Under the pieces are notes generated by a model. The model was not told the DNA's origin, did not search any database, and saw nothing but the letters and a program-made list of their open reading frames with translations. From NCBI GenBank assembly GCA_035578155.1, contig JAPWDM010000020.1, positions 6,792,055 through 6,856,054 of the forward strand: a stretch of 64,000 bases of DNA. The letters are read 5' to 3'. The position numbers and the translations under genes are program-made. Numbering within the stretch: the first letter of the stretch is position 1; the number at the start of each line of letters is the position of its first letter. Positions 33,903 through 47,191 of this stretch are shown here, in pieces. This DNA comes from Brachynemurus nebulosus (lineage: Eukaryota > Arthropoda > Insecta > Neuroptera > Myrmeleontidae).

Positions 33903-35561
33903 CCTTTCAACCCCACTTTCCAATACGAGAAACTAGGTACCCCAGGAAATTAAAAAAATTCCCTACATATTAATTAATATTCATATCTGTAGCATGTACT
34001 TTCAAAATTTTTTGTTCATAGGTCCGGAGATGTAGGAATTATGGGGATGTAACCGACGAACAGACAGACGGATAGACAGGTGGACAGACAGATACCCTAA
34101 AAATGGTAATTCAGCACTCACAAAAACGCTCATAAAAGCTAATGGAACATTTAAATTGTACTCATTAAAGACTGCAATGTTAAGATATTTAGAAATGGTA
34201 GTTCAGTCTTCAACAGTTAATAAAAAGTGATCACAGTACTTTTACAAATTATATTACTGCTACTTTCAGGGTTATATTTGACTAATCAATGGACTTCAGT
34301 TGACTAAAATTAAAATTACGAAATTTTAATTAATGGGAGCCAAGGATTGAGAGATTTGAGTCTAGTACGTACTACTTATATGATCATCTATAAGGATGCT
34401 ACCATTCAGAGGGGTAACTACAATGGAGCAGGTGGAGCAGCCGCTTAAGGACACATAGTAAAAAGGGGCGCAAAAAAGGCTGGCGATGTTTTCTTTTTGC
34501 TCAGTTGACGTCTAGAGGGAGCTCTTGGATAAAGTCGCAACAGGGCGCAAAATTTGTAGTTACCGTTCTGCTACCATTTCCTACAATATAGTCAAACACA
34601 CTTTTCATTCTACGGAATATTTGAAAAAAAAATTGTCAAAATTGTATAAAAAGTTACGCGAAAGGGTTAAATAAAGTACCTATATCGATAGATGATTTGT
34701 TTGCACAAAATGATAATTGTTTGTTTCATGAATGTTATGAATTTTTGTTCTATCTGTCATCTACTTTTAAAATTTGTCAATGTAAAAAATGTTAACATCT
34801 GTAAAAAAAAAAGAAAAGAGAAAAAAACAATATTAGATAATCATGTCCATGTACAGTGTGCCCCACTTTTGATGAATTTTTAGACAAAGTACACGTAGAG
34901 ATAAAAGTAATAAATATGAATATGTGCCGATGTTTAGTCACCGATTTTGAACAAAGGTTTGTGTGGATAGTTTAGAATTTCCCGTTTCTCTCAATTTATT
35001 TCTTACTAGGAATGAATTGTTTCTAATTTTTCGTTACATAATTATTTTCATCTTAATTCAGAATTACAAAAAGTGCTGTATGTACCACATACAAAATGAG
35101 TTTTTTTTCTCACTCATCAAAATAAATTTCAAATTCCTCGTTTAACAAACTTACGACTCGTGAAAAAAATACCTTCATTTTGCAACTTGTTGCGTAAATA
35201 ACTACTTATCATCTAAAAAAATTAACTAAACTGTTTTTTTTCTGCATGTATGAAACCCAAAAAGGGTTCAAAGAGTAAAGAGAAATATTATTTATAATCT
35301 ATCTCTCTTGCTGCACTCATGAAAATAACATAGACGAAAGTAGATTCTAACTAAAATGGCGTTGCTTTGAATACCTTGAGTTCACGGACAAGTAATATAC
35401 ATATATTGAAGCATAGAATTATTACAATGTATTAACAAGAAGATTTTTCAAAAAGAAGGTGTGTAAAGACTGACTATTTTTCGCCTCCAATAACCGTGAT
35501 TATTATAGATTCTTCTTCAAGTAATTGTTCTGTATCTACATAGTTAAAATTCAAGACCTTG
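33903..35561. other. Unannotated region
   Basis: No gene recognised. A CAGACAGACGG-type degenerate tetranucleotide repeat lies near 34060-34093. Confidence 0.4.
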
Positions 35562-36517
35562 GTCGTGGTTATTTAGCAAGCTTGCACGCGCGTGTAACAC
35601 AAGCGCGTGCACGCTCGTATATATTGTTACATTGAATTTGTATTCAGTGGTTATGTAGTCATTTTTTTTACACGCGTTTACTCGCGCTTGCAATCTTCTA
35701 CTCGCTCTTACACGGGCTTGTAGATTTCTGCATGCGCGTGCAGGCGCGAGTAAATGTTTTTATTTTGTCAGATTTTAACATTTTTAGCATTTCTCATAAT
35801 AAATGCTTTTTTTTTAATGATAAATACCAACAATAAATAAATAAATTTTTAACAGTAACTTGAATTAAAAATTTAAAATTTGAGAGATTTAATTTGTGAA
35901 AATTCGTATTCCAAGTGCTTACACCTATTCTTTGTAACCGAATTAGTATCCATTATAAATTGTAATTTTATAAAAGTTTTTCGATTTTTCTTATTTTAAT
36001 TGTTGGTCTTATTTATATATAAAGGAATGCCGGCCCTTTTGATTTGTTTCTATTCATTCTATATGCAAAATAGGACGGGTCACATTTTATATGAAATTAA
36101 ATTTTTACCTTTATATTACAGTAGTCGGTTTATTTTAAATGGGTATATACGATTTCTCACCGATAATTTTTAAGACGCTTTCGGTAAACAATATAAATAG
36201 TTGTTAACTACATTTCTTAGAAATATTAGCCATTGTTAGTTACAATATTATAAAAGTTTTTGAATCTTCTTTATTTTAATGGTCGGTCTTATTTATATGT
36301 AAAGGGACCGTGCAGTCTTCTAATTTGTTTGTTCACCTTATGAAGGATTCTATATAACCACTGTACATAAACGCTTGCACGCGCGTGTAAATTAAAAGGA
36401 GCAAATTTACACGCGCATGCTCGCGCTTACAAGCGCGTGCCCGTGCTTACCGGCGCATGTACGCGCTTACTCGCGCTTGTATTACACGCGCGTGCACGCT
36501 TCCTATATAACCACGAC
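35562..36517. mobile_element. TIR element with CpG-rich subterminal repeats, 956 bp
   Basis: Ends GTCGTGGTTATTTAGCAAGC (35562) and the complement of GTCGTGGTTATATAGGAAGC (to 36517). Both are followed by GTGCACGCGCGTGTAA-type sequence and clusters of ACTCGCGCTTG words (35590-35755 and 36365-36500). The AT-rich centre contains a diverged direct repeat of about 270 bp (about 35965-36060 and 36240-36335 share TATAAAAGTTTTT and GGTCTTATTTATAT). No ORF. Confidence 0.7.
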
Positions 36518-37189
36518 GCTTATCTTAACATGTACATATATAGTATTTATTTTAAAATGATTACAGTATAAGTTACACAAACAGCCCCTCAAACAGAGCA
36601 TGTTTGTTGATTATTATTTGCCACTTTCGATAGGTTTTTCGAGTAGATCCTAGTGAGGTATCGTATAAATGACGATAATCTTTTTATCTCGAACAGTATA
36701 TTTAATATACCTTTCAATAAACATTAATTTATTTTGGTTCATTAAGCGTATCAAAATGGTACAAAACAAAATACATAATTTGTACATGAGAATTAACAAC
36801 TGAAACGTGGCTAGCGGATGGTCAGATATGTCTAAATTTGTATTGAAATTTCAACTTATACATACAATTTATGCCGGATTTACATGTTTTTAGTAACTAA
36901 AATAAGTTCTTACGTTAGTGTGTTTACGTATTGTAGTGTGTGTTAAGTTCTTACGTAACTATGTGTTAGTAACTAAAACAGAAGTTACATTTTTTTTTCA
37001 AAATAAGTGACCAGACATCAAAATAAATTTTTCAATAACTTCATTTTCCATGTACGTACTTTACTTCCAAAATCGTCAAAAACGGAACACACCGTACTAT
37101 GTATCAAAATGTAGTTTTAAATGATAGTGTGTTGTGTAGCATGTCAAATGCAGACAGACAAATTTTAAATGGAAATTTTTGTGTTTTTT
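36518..37189. other. Unannotated spacer
   Basis: Nothing recognised. Confidence 0.4.
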
Positions 37190-37290
37190 AAGCTAATTTT
37201 CATTCTGGAAATTCACTTCTTACAGCGAGTGTCATAAAAAAACCTGAGCTCGGGACTATGGCAAAGATTGGCAAAATGACCCTCACTAAA

Positions 37291-37365
<75 letters not shown>

Positions 37366-37372
37366 AATTTTT
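37190..37372 (+). repeat. Family C left flank with (TA)n, partial copy
   Basis: TGGAAATTCACTTCTTACAG...GGGACTATGGCA...CACTAAAATTTATA corresponds to the left flank at 12691-12815; (TA)n runs about 37293-37366. Confidence 0.7.
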
Positions 37373-37519
37373 TTACGAGAAAACCGTAGGTCCTACAGGT
37401 CTGGGACAATTTTTCCTGAATGGCCCCCTCTATTTTGAATATTTTTTGTATAAACTTTTTTTCCATTAGATACATATTTTAGGAATAAATCGAATGGCAA
37501 CTCCCCAAAAACTCACACA

Positions 37520-37520
<1 letters not shown>
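37373..37520 (-). mobile_element. Family B element, truncated copy
   Basis: This matches, inverted, the left 150 bp of the full copy at 37571. It ends AACTCCCCAAAAACTCACACAG and runs into (TA)n at 37521-37570. Confidence 0.75.
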
Positions 37521-37570
<50 letters not shown>

Positions 37571-37571
<1 letters not shown>

Positions 37572-38448
37572 TGTGTGAGTTTTTCGGGAGTTGCTATTCG
37601 ATTTATTCTTAAAGGATGCATCTAATCGAAAAAAAGTTTATACAAAAAATATTCAAAATAGAGGGGGCCACTCAGGAAAAATTGTTCCAGACTTCTAGGA
37701 CCTACGGTTTTTTCGGAATAGAAAAAAATTTTTTTTCAAATGGAAACATATGTTGAGATGTTTTTTAAAAATTAGTTTATTACTTCAAATTATTTTTATA
37801 TTTAAATATCACCAATTATGCTAAAATTTTCATTATTTTATTTCACATTTTTGAGAAATTGCATTTTTAAGTTTTAATTTTCAAAACCTGTGGCCAAGTT
37901 TATTTAATCGAAAGCAAAAAATACGGATAATTTGCTAAACATGTGATAATTAATTTCGAAGCTTCCCGCTCTGTTTTGGAAAGAAAATGGACTCTATGTC
38001 ACGACTCTATTTATTATAGGGACTGTAGGTAAACTTATACGGTAAAGCCATCTATGTAGCTTAAATACAAGTACCGCTTAGCTACTTTCCGTAATTATGA
38101 GGCTTGTTTGACCTAGGCGCTCTTCAACTCACCAAAATTCACTTAAATAAATCACTTTTAAGCGCGAAAGTTGTAAAATTTGAAAAAAAAAACTTTAGAT
38201 AAAAATTTTTCTTTCTATTTTTTGTTTCTGTTGCTTTATTGAATAATGTTTATCAACAAATAAGTATACTATTCCATTTAAAAAAAGGTAAGTTTGTATC
38301 ATAGCTCGAAAACCATAAGAGCTATAGAGCTCCTGATTATCGCAATTGGTTGCCCCCGTCGATATCTACAACTCTTATTTGAACAATTTTTCGATTAAAT
38401 CAACAGTTTAGCTGTAATAAAAATGGCAACTCCCGAAAAACTCACACA

Positions 38449-38449
<1 letters not shown>
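37571..38449 (+). mobile_element. Family B TIR element, full copy, 879 bp
   Basis: CTGTGTGAGTTTTTCGGGAG at 37571 and CTCCCGAAAAACTCACACAG at its right end (38449) are perfect inverted ends, flanked by (TA)n on both sides. No ORF of note. A second, opposite copy is at 40496-44198. Confidence 0.85.
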
Positions 38450-38525
<76 letters not shown>

Positions 38526-38540
38526 CATATGTATATATAT

Positions 38541-39611
38541 GAGTCGTTGAGAACCACAGTGGTGCAAGTCAATTTTGTCTAGTTTTGAGATATTTAAGGT
38601 TAAAGTTAAATTATAATTTTTAAATGTAGATAAAGGTTAGTAAAATATTGGATTGGGTGTTCGACTGTCAATACTTTAACTTAAATTTTAAGAGTTTTTT
38701 TAAGTATTAGACCCAACAAGTATAGCAAAGGGAAAGGAATAACTGAGATACACCAATATAAAATTAAACGATTGTGTAAAAATAATAATTTTTATTGACT
38801 TTCGTTTAATATACAAAATGAATTTTAGAAAAACTTCTACTGAAGCACTTTTTTTTCTACATTTATAATCAGAATTCAAGAATTATTTTCTTGAAAGTAC
38901 AACACCATTCACATTTATATATTCTTCTCCTTTATTCCTTCTAGTTTTACGAACTTCAGAATTTCAAGTTTTTCTATTTTGAAAACATTTTGTACCTTAC
39001 AACTGCTTAAGTATACTTTTGTCGTTCTTGAGTTTCTAAATAAATTTAAAAAGTAAAAATTAATATAACAATAAAATAACCAATATAAATATTTAAAGTT
39101 ATCTCAATATAAAAAATTTATATTAAACTTTCTCCAATTCACTGGCAGCTTCTGATTCAGAAATTTCATATTCAGAGCCAGATACTTCGAATAGTTCGAA
39201 ATGAAAATCACTTTCATCTGCTAATATAAGATTTTCACCCATTTTCAATGTAATTTGGAGATTTTTCTTAATAAAAAATATGGTAGGTACATATTAACAC
39301 GAAATGGACTAATTGTAAGTCAAACATACACCATTAATAAAATAAAAAAACGAAAATGAATTTATACATACCTATGCACTATATTATATTACTAATAAGA
39401 AATGGACTAAGTCAGACATACACCATTAATAAAAAAACGAAAATGATTTTTGATTTCGTATGGTTATTTTAAATGGTATCTGTTGACAATCTAGGTAAAT
39501 TAGGTATTGTTTCACTATTTAAATAGACAATAATAATACTAACTTATCAATGAGAATGTAAAATAGATTTATAAAAAAATTGACGTACACCACTATAATT
39601 CTCAACGGCTC
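38541..39611. mobile_element. Unassigned TIR element, 1071 bp, inside (TA)n
   Basis: GAGTCGTTGAGAACCACAGT at 38541 pairs with the complement of GAGCCGTTGAGAATTATAGT at 39611; similarity covers about 33 bp. TA-repeat sequence flanks both sides. A 39-codon minus-strand ORF at 39123-39242 encodes an acidic peptide (MGENLILADESDFHFELFEV...), possibly the stub of a transposase N-terminus. Confidence 0.75.
39123..39242 (-). CDS. Short acidic peptide in a TIR element, unassigned
   Basis: 39 residues, 13 of them Asp/Glu, with SGSEYEISESEAASE near the C-terminus. Acidic N-terminal segments like this occur in several transposase families, but no domain can be assigned. It may be chance. Confidence 0.2.
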   Translation of the reverse strand: MGENLILADESDFHFELFEVSGSEYEISESEAASELEKV

Positions 39612-40446
<835 letters not shown>

Positions 40447-41052
40447 TATATATACATGTATTATATACTGTGTATACGGTATATAATTATATATACCGTG
40501 TGAGTTTTCTGAGAGTTGCCATTTTAATTACAGCCAAACCGTTGATTTAATCGAAAAATTGTTCAAATAATAGTTGTAGATATCGACGAGGGCAACCAAT
40601 TGCTATAATTAGGAACTTTAGAGCTCTTATGGTTTTCGAACTATGATACAAACTTACCTTTTTTTAAATGGAATAGTATACTTATTTGTTGATAAAAGTT
40701 ATTCAATTTAAAAAATTAAAAAATAAAAATTTTTATCTAGTTTTTTTTCAAATTTTACAACTTTCGCTCTTAAAAGTGATTTATTTAGGTGAATTTTGGT
40801 GAGTTTAAGAGCGCCTAGTTCAAACAAGCCTCATAATTACGGAATGTAGCTAAGCGGTAATTGTATTTATGCTACATAGATGGCTTTACCGTATAGGTTT
40901 ACCTAGAGTCCCTATAATAAATAGAGTCGTGACATGCCATCCATTTTCTTTCCAAAACAGAACAGGAAGCTTCGAAATTAATTAACACATGTTTGTGTAA
41001 ATATTTTTGAGTACATAATTATTGTTAATAGATTATGAATTTATGAACAATT

Positions 41053-41175
41053 AATAGTATATTGTGCAATAAGTGCGGGAAATTGTCGATTGCCCACGAA
41101 AGCGCACGAACGTAGTGAGTGCGCTCATTCGCTTGAATGAGGCAATCGACAATCCCGCACGTGTTGCACATACTA
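41053..41175. mobile_element. Palindromic hairpin element, about 123 bp
   Basis: Outer ATAGTAT / ATACTAT and GTGCGGGAAATTGTCGATTG against CAATCGACAATCCCGCAC; the centre is rich in CpG. Confidence 0.7.
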
Positions 41176-41460
41176 TTTTTTATTATGAATTTCACATACT
41201 TTTTTCTATTATTGTCACTATTTTTGACATTTTTATTACTTTTTAAAATAATATTTTTAAGTGTTCGTCTTTTTTGTGAATTAATTATCGTTTAAATATA
41301 TCACTGCGTTTAAATTACATTGTTGGTGGTTTCTATAGAAATAATTATGAAATATTTATTAAATGAAAAATTAAGAAGCGGCTTTGCGTGTTTTGATTAA
41401 ATTTTGCGTGTTTTATTGTCAATTTGCGTGTGGAAAGTTACTTTCCACACGCAAAAAAGT

Positions 41461-41537
41461 ATGCGGGAAGAGTACAGTGGGCAAACAGCTATTTTGCGCA
41501 CAGAAATGTGTGCGCCATGTTAGTACTTCTCCCGCAT
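41461..41537. repeat. Short hairpin ATGCGGGAAGAGTAC
   Basis: ATGCGGGAAGAGTAC at 41461 pairs with GTACTTCTCCCGCAT ending near 41537; an inner pair GCGCACA / TGTGTGCGC lies within. Just left, GTGTGGAAAGTTACTTTCCACAC is another perfect hairpin. Confidence 0.6.
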
Positions 41538-42440
41538 GAGTAATAAAAAAAAAATTAATTTAATTATTCTTTCCAGGTTAACTAAATGGTTTGTGTTAAA
41601 TATTTTTTAATTTATTTTCAATTTATTTTACCCAACGTTAGACAAAAAATGCCGGAACCAGTCAGTGTTTACCACACATTTCGTGACTTTATTTATTATA
41701 GGGACTCTATTTTAGTATAAATACAAATGACCAAATTAGAAATTTAGAAAGTCAGCCATTTAAATGGGCAAATGTTATTAATTTCTATTCAACTTTTTAT
41801 GTTCATATGGATTTATAACTAAAATGTATCTTCTTGGAATGTAATTATATCAAGTAAGTAATATTATGTAATTATTAAAAATAAGTATAATTTTTAATTT
41901 TAAATGGAAATTATTTTATAGGTTAAATAAAAATGACAGAAAAATGCAATTCGCAAACGAGAATAAAATTTATCTAGGAATTTAGAAATTTTGAATGCCT
42001 ATGGAATACAAAATCTCCTTTATTTAAAAATAGAGCCATGCGGGAAACGTACTATAAAAACGTAGAAGCAATGATCATCATCAGAAGGTGTACCAGAAGT
42101 CAAATCTAAAATGCGAAATTTACGTGCAACTTATTATCAGGGAAAAAGAAAAATTGAAAAATCTATTAAATCCGGCAATAGCACCGAGGGAAAATTGTAG
42201 AACACGTCGACATACTGTAATTTCGATGTTTGCCGGAAAAAATAAACAATCTTATTCTATGGAAAATGTATTTTATTTTATATCCTGAAAAATTATAAAT
42301 AATAATCAAAACGAAATAATTAACGACAAAATGACAATTGGTCATCCAACAAATAAAGTATACCAAGAAAATGATCCAAAATTATTTGGTTAAAAACCAA
42401 AACAAAACAATTTCACAGCTTTGTAAAATACTAAAATACA
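41538..42440. other. Unannotated, inside the family B insertion
   Basis: No gene. A short stretch near 41680-41710 (TTTATTTATTATAGGGACTC) resembles part of family B. Confidence 0.4.
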
Positions 42441-42641
42441 GTGGACTTTCGGAGATTGTCCAATCAAAAATTGTCAATATTGCAGTGATAAGGATTTAAA
42501 CATCGCATGTTTACGTCACACGGATACTGCAAACACATAATTTTTGTGAATACAATGCTCGTGTGACGTAAACATACGATGTTTAAATCCCTAACACTGA
42601 AATATGGACAATTTGCGATTGGACAATCTCCGAACGTCCAC
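42441..42641. mobile_element. Palindromic MITE, 201 bp
   Basis: GTGGACTTTCGGAGATTGTC at 42441 faces GACAATCTCCGAACGTCCAC ending at 42641. Inner arms GATTTAAACATCGCATGTTT and AAACATACGATGTTTAAATC also pair. No TSD is clear. Confidence 0.8.
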
Positions 42642-43842
42642 GGGGTGTGGCACACAGCTTTCTCGTACTGGTAAAAGCACCTTGGTAATTTAATGCCCAA
42701 TATATCTTTGTGTAATTTAATATAGGTATATAAATTAATAAAAATAAATAAACAAAACGATTCATAAAAAATTGAGCGAAATGGGACTAGCAATAAATAA
42801 GATATTGAAATTTAATGAGATTTCATGGTAGTGCCGTGGATACTATTACTCCGAATGCAATAAAATTCATAGGGGACCATCTAGGAACCAAACTGAATAA
42901 TTTCTAAAAATTTCATTACAAACAATCGAATAGTTTAGAAGTTATATCACTTGCTGCAAACTGGTGACACACAGACGGATAGACACCAAACCAAAATTAT
43001 TCAGGAAGCTCTAAAACGTAAAATGTTCGTAAAAAATTTTATTTAGAAGGGGAAAAATTTTTATTTTTCAAAACTGATCACAATGCTTCCGCTGCTTTAG
43101 TAGGTAGTCTCGGAAGCAATAAAACAATTAGGCAATTTGATTACACACTAAAGTAATTAGAATTAATAAAATTATACTTTAAGTATATTTATTTATTATA
43201 TTTTATTTAGGGAATGCTTATAATTAAATAAAATTTGTGTAATTTTATTAAAAACTTTATTAAATACTGTCGTTTCCATAATATGGAGAACCGTTGTAAC
43301 ACAGAAAACGTTTTAAAGATATCACGTTTTAAAGAATAAAATCGGCGATTATTTTGAACTTCGAACAACTTTCACTAAAGGCGTTCTTACTGGAAAAGAA
43401 ATTAAGGTTACATAAGGATATGTTTAAAATACATGTCTTAGAGACATATTGTTAAAATAAATACTGCGGTCTCGAAAAATGTTGTATTAAAATATTTTTT
43501 GGACAATAAATTTACTTTTTTAAAAAAAAAAATCGTTTAATAATTTGACAAATGACATCTGTGCCGAATCTATGTCCGCCATCATTTAGTTTTGGAAAGG
43601 TAATAGGTAATGCCAGTTTCACACGTAAGTAAATTTGACTTCTTTAATATGGTGTAATATTAAATATTATAACCGCAGTTGTAACTTAATAACCTGTTTA
43701 TTAAATACTAAGTTGACTATTTGAGAAAAAACTACAAATTATTTTGATAATTAATGTATTTAATTAATAAATTTTGTTTTATTGTAACAGCTTAATGCGA
43801 ACATACCATCACTAGTTATTTTGGGTGTTTTGAATATAAATT
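42642..43842. other. Unannotated, inside the family B insertion
   Basis: No gene or structured repeat recognised. Confidence 0.4.
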
Positions 43843-44196
43843 GCAAATTATCCGTATTTCTTGCGTTCGATTGATAAACTTGACCACGGGTTTTGAAAAT
43901 TAAAACTTAAAAATGCAATTTCTCAAAAATATGAAATAAAATAATGAAAATTTTAGCATAATTGGTAATTTGAAGTAATAAATTAATTTTTAAAAAACAT
44001 CTCAACATATGTTTCCATTTGAAAAAAATTTTTTTTCTATTCCGAAAAAACCGTAGCGTAGGTCCTAGAAGTCTGGAACAATCTTTTGTGAATAGCGCCC
44101 TCTATTTTGAATATTTTTTGTATAAACTTTTTCGATTAGATGCATATTTTAGGAATATATCGATAAACCGAATGGCAATCCTCGGAAAACTCACAC

Positions 44197-44259
<63 letters not shown>

Positions 44260-44633
44260 ATGTTATAGTCAAACACCGATGCGCCGGCTTTCGTAGGTTT
44301 GCCTAGTCAAACCTCAGGTCTGACATAACGTCTCAGTCAAAGTCCAAACGAATAGCGCTTTTCTACCTTTGACTAACGAATTTTTGGTTAATCCTAGGAG
44401 AGACTAATTTGGACAGTCAAACGCCGGAACTCAATTTGATGAAATCGGGGTTTGACCAGTCAGACCTAAATTATTTAATTATTAGCTATAATAAAAGAAT
44501 ATTTGTAATTTTAGGGTTTATTGTTCCCATATTTTAAGAATGAATTAAAAATAATCACAACAAGAAATAAAATTGGTTATTGTTATTTTGTATGGTGACA
44601 ATAGGTCTGTAATTAATGAAAAAACGAAAAAAA

Positions 44634-45302
44634 TTACTCTTTATTTTGACAAGGTGATGCATTGTGGCATCTTTGGTTACAAAATACGTTCGATCTTTTA
44701 CATATACACAATTTTGATGAACGTTTTTTATTACAGTGGCATTTTATAAAACCTTGGCCCCCAGAGTTAAAATCTTTTATATTAAGCTCCCTCGGAGAAA
44801 GCTGAACGTTGGGCGCATCTTCCAAATTAAGAAATTTCTTTTGGTATTCTTGTATCTTATTCCTAGCAAAAAGTGTGTTTATTATTCCGTATTTTGTCCC
44901 CAGGACCGGACCTAGAGTTACTGGGGGGGGGGGGGGGGATTTTGCTCTTGGCGCCCTCCGCGGCAAAAATTTTTTTGATGACCAAGAAAAAAAGGTCAAC
45001 AGTAAATTTGGCACTTATCAGAAACGGACAGTGTTGATCTTTTTTTGTCATTACTTCCTTTTCCAGACAAAAATTTTTAAAATCGCACTGGGGCAAAAAA
45101 ATTTTTACCGTTAGGATGCCCCTTAACTTACGTTTTTGACGCCCCTAAAAGCTTTCAGGGGGGCACGAACCCCCGCTGCTCCCTGTTTGTCCCTACTCTG
45201 ATACACTGAACTCTTACTCAGATTAAATATTTTCGGCATAAACTTAGTTTTCAAAGTTTCTTTATCCACGTTTTCCGCCACAGCACAGTTTGATTCACAC
45301 AT
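44634..45302 (-). pseudogene. Integrase-like transposase (KRBA2/Ginger type), N- and C-terminal scraps
   Basis: Minus strand. 45302-45186 starts MCESNCAVAENVDKETLKTK and continues to SVYQSR. After the nested MITE, in a shifted phase, 44892-44634 reads FARNKIQEYQKKF and then GQGFIKCHC, a Cys-rich CXC-type tail (CxC, x6, CxC, x6, C, x3, C). In KRBA2/SCAND3-like transposase proteins such a Cys-rich motif follows the integrase core. The DDE core is absent here. The Pro-run in the longer ORF of this region is the MITE's G tract translated. Confidence 0.65.
44901..45185. mobile_element. hAT-type MITE, 285 bp, perfect 8-bp TSD
   Basis: CAGGACCGG at 44901 to CTCCCTG at 45185, flanked by TTTGTCCC on both sides (44893-44900 and 45186-45193). 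It contains a G-run of about 17 and GGCGCCCTCCGCGG. It belongs to the common CAGGGCCGG-type hAT MITEs; a related fragment begins near 46260. Confidence 0.85.
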
Positions 45303-45651
45303 CTTTAAGCTTACACTCCCGCACGTTCAATGCACAAATACGGAATGACAAATAAATTTATTAGAATACCGCAAAGAGTTAGGCTTGCATGCAAAAACCT
45401 GTTTAAATAAGTACGTTACAAATCGACGTTTGACCGAATGTGCCTTAGTCGCTTCTAGGATAGACTAGGAAAACACCGAAACAGATTATTTTCGTTCCGA
45501 CGTTTGACTAAAAAGTTAGGTACTTCCAGGTTTGACTAAAAATACATCAGTCAAAGGCCGAAATAGGAACCTATTTCGGGGTTTGCCGAAAAGCGTTAGC
45601 CAAACCTAGGATAAAGTAGTCGTTCCGCGAAGGGACTGCATATCGACCTTT

Positions 45652-45657
<6 letters not shown>

Positions 45658-45746
<89 letters not shown>
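45658..45746. repeat. (TA)n followed by (GA)n
   Basis: TA to 45721, then GAGAGA to about 45746. Confidence 0.9.
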
Positions 45747-46974
45747 TAAAAGTGGTAAAATGAGCCCCTTCAATATCTCACGAATAAGCAAGTTTCATCT
45801 AGTGGTTATTTGATGAACTTCTGAATTTAGTTATTAGTTATGCCGCTGAACTACTCTAGTTCAGTAGTTCAGTTACTTGTCTTGTTATGATTGTGAGCGG
45901 ATGTTTTCTAAATTTTCGTGCAGAAAAACTTTGAAAGCTAAGTTTTTAGTAATTTATTTCGTTGATTATTTGCAGAAATAAAAAAACATTCAATGACGGT
46001 ATATGATAGAATAGAACATACAGATTATTCTGTAGTGAGTATTTGTGGAATTGTGCAATCTTGAAATAGTTTATGAACCTTAGATTTCCAAATTGGCCGT
46101 GGTTGTAAAATGAGTCCCCTTTTATGTTGGTAATATGAGCCCCCAATATAAAGCCCCCTCATATTAGATACATTATAAGATTTTGATTTTTTGTTACAAA
46201 TGCCCAGAAAACAGTTAAATCCACCTAAAAAACGAAAAGGAATCACACATTTTATGTATGCAGTGCCGGATTTACACTAGGGGCCCGCGGGGCATTGACC
46301 CCGGGCGGCAAAATTTGGAAGACACGTGATAATTTTTTTTTTTTTTTGGGGGGGGGGGGGTCATTACTTATTTTCACAATAAAGACATTGTATTCCCATT
46401 TAAAATCTAGCCAGCTAATGAATATACTATTTACAAAGATATTTAAACTAGAATTAAACTTTGTACAATTATTCAAAAAAAGTTCGTAAACAAAAAAAAA
46501 GTGAATAAATTTTATTATTTTCTTTAAAAGATATGAAATATAATAATTATAAGTAAAACACTAACAGTTATATTTGATTTGAGAAGCTTATTAACACAAT
46601 ATTAAGCAAGGTTACTTTAGTGTCCCGTAAATAACTCATTAAAAAACAAAAATTTTTCTAAACAAAAATAAACATTATAAAGAGAATAATACAAGGAAAA
46701 ATATTTATGATAAGAAAAATAAAAATAATATCACAATTCACAGAAAATATTCAGTGAACTAGGTGAACCATAATTGAAGCATTCGTACGAGTCCCATTAT
46801 GCATCACGCTTATTAATCTTTTATTTCTTGAGTACTGGATTTCAGATATAAATTAAAATATACTAATTAGATACATATTGGGATAATACCAGTTATATAA
46901 TATTTTGTTTGGATTATTATTAATTGTAATTTTCTTTTAAAACATGTTTTTGTTGTACAAATGTCCCGTGCGTC
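45747..46974. other. Unannotated; GGTAAAATGAGCCCC words and a CAGGGCCGG-type MITE scrap
   Basis: GGTAAAATGAGCCCC recurs in variants at 45753, 46105 and 46130. 46258-46330 resembles the left end of the hAT MITE family (CAGTGCCGGATTTAC, GGGGCCCGCGGGGC). No gene. Confidence 0.45.
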
Positions 46975-47062
46975 ACGCTGAGAATCGCCCTATATGAGAT
47001 CCGCCAGTGTCAGATCTTTGGAAATTCGCTCTGTTATGCAGATGCTGCGACAGGGGTATTTT
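46975..47062 (+). repeat. Terminal segment of the satellite/TA composite
   Basis: GAGATCCGCCAGTG...GGAAATTCGCT...GATGCTGCGACAGGGGTATT, the same end as at 15480. Confidence 0.75.
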
Positions 47063-47191
47063 TTCCTTTTTTGCTTAATTGAATAAATCATACCATAGAT
47101 AGTTTACGAAGAAGGACGGACAAATTGACAAAATAAATGGAAATGGGAGATCATATTTCCATAGCATGTGTATATTCATTATTTTAAAGTA

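Larger units (their letters stand above)
40496..44198 (-). mobile_element. Family B TIR element, second copy, opposite orientation, with 2.85-kb insertion
   Basis: The left part 40496-40994 is the inverted match of 37960-38449 and the right part 43843-44198 the inverted match of 37571-37935. Between CACATGTTT (40994) and GCAAATTATCCG (43843), contiguous in copy 1, lie about 2850 bp of other sequence. Ends CCGTGTGAG / CTCACACGG sit against TA repeats. Confidence 0.8.
44264..45657 (-). mobile_element. Ginger/KRBA2-like DNA transposon, deletion derivative
   Basis: The TATAGTCAAA ends face each other (left near 44264; right TTTGACTATA near 45657) inside (TA)n. TAGTCAAAC/GTTTGACTA words recur many times in both subterminal regions (44268-44460 and 45425-45655). 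The relic transposase lies between them on the minus strand. Confidence 0.7.

Noticed and set aside
34060..34093. CAGACAGACGG stretch as a regulatory array
   Set aside because: Degenerate tetranucleotide repeat, a common simple-sequence type.
44893..45014. Pro-rich N-terminus on the Cys-rich ORF
   Set aside because: The Pro run is the G-tract of a nested MITE bounded by a perfect target duplication.
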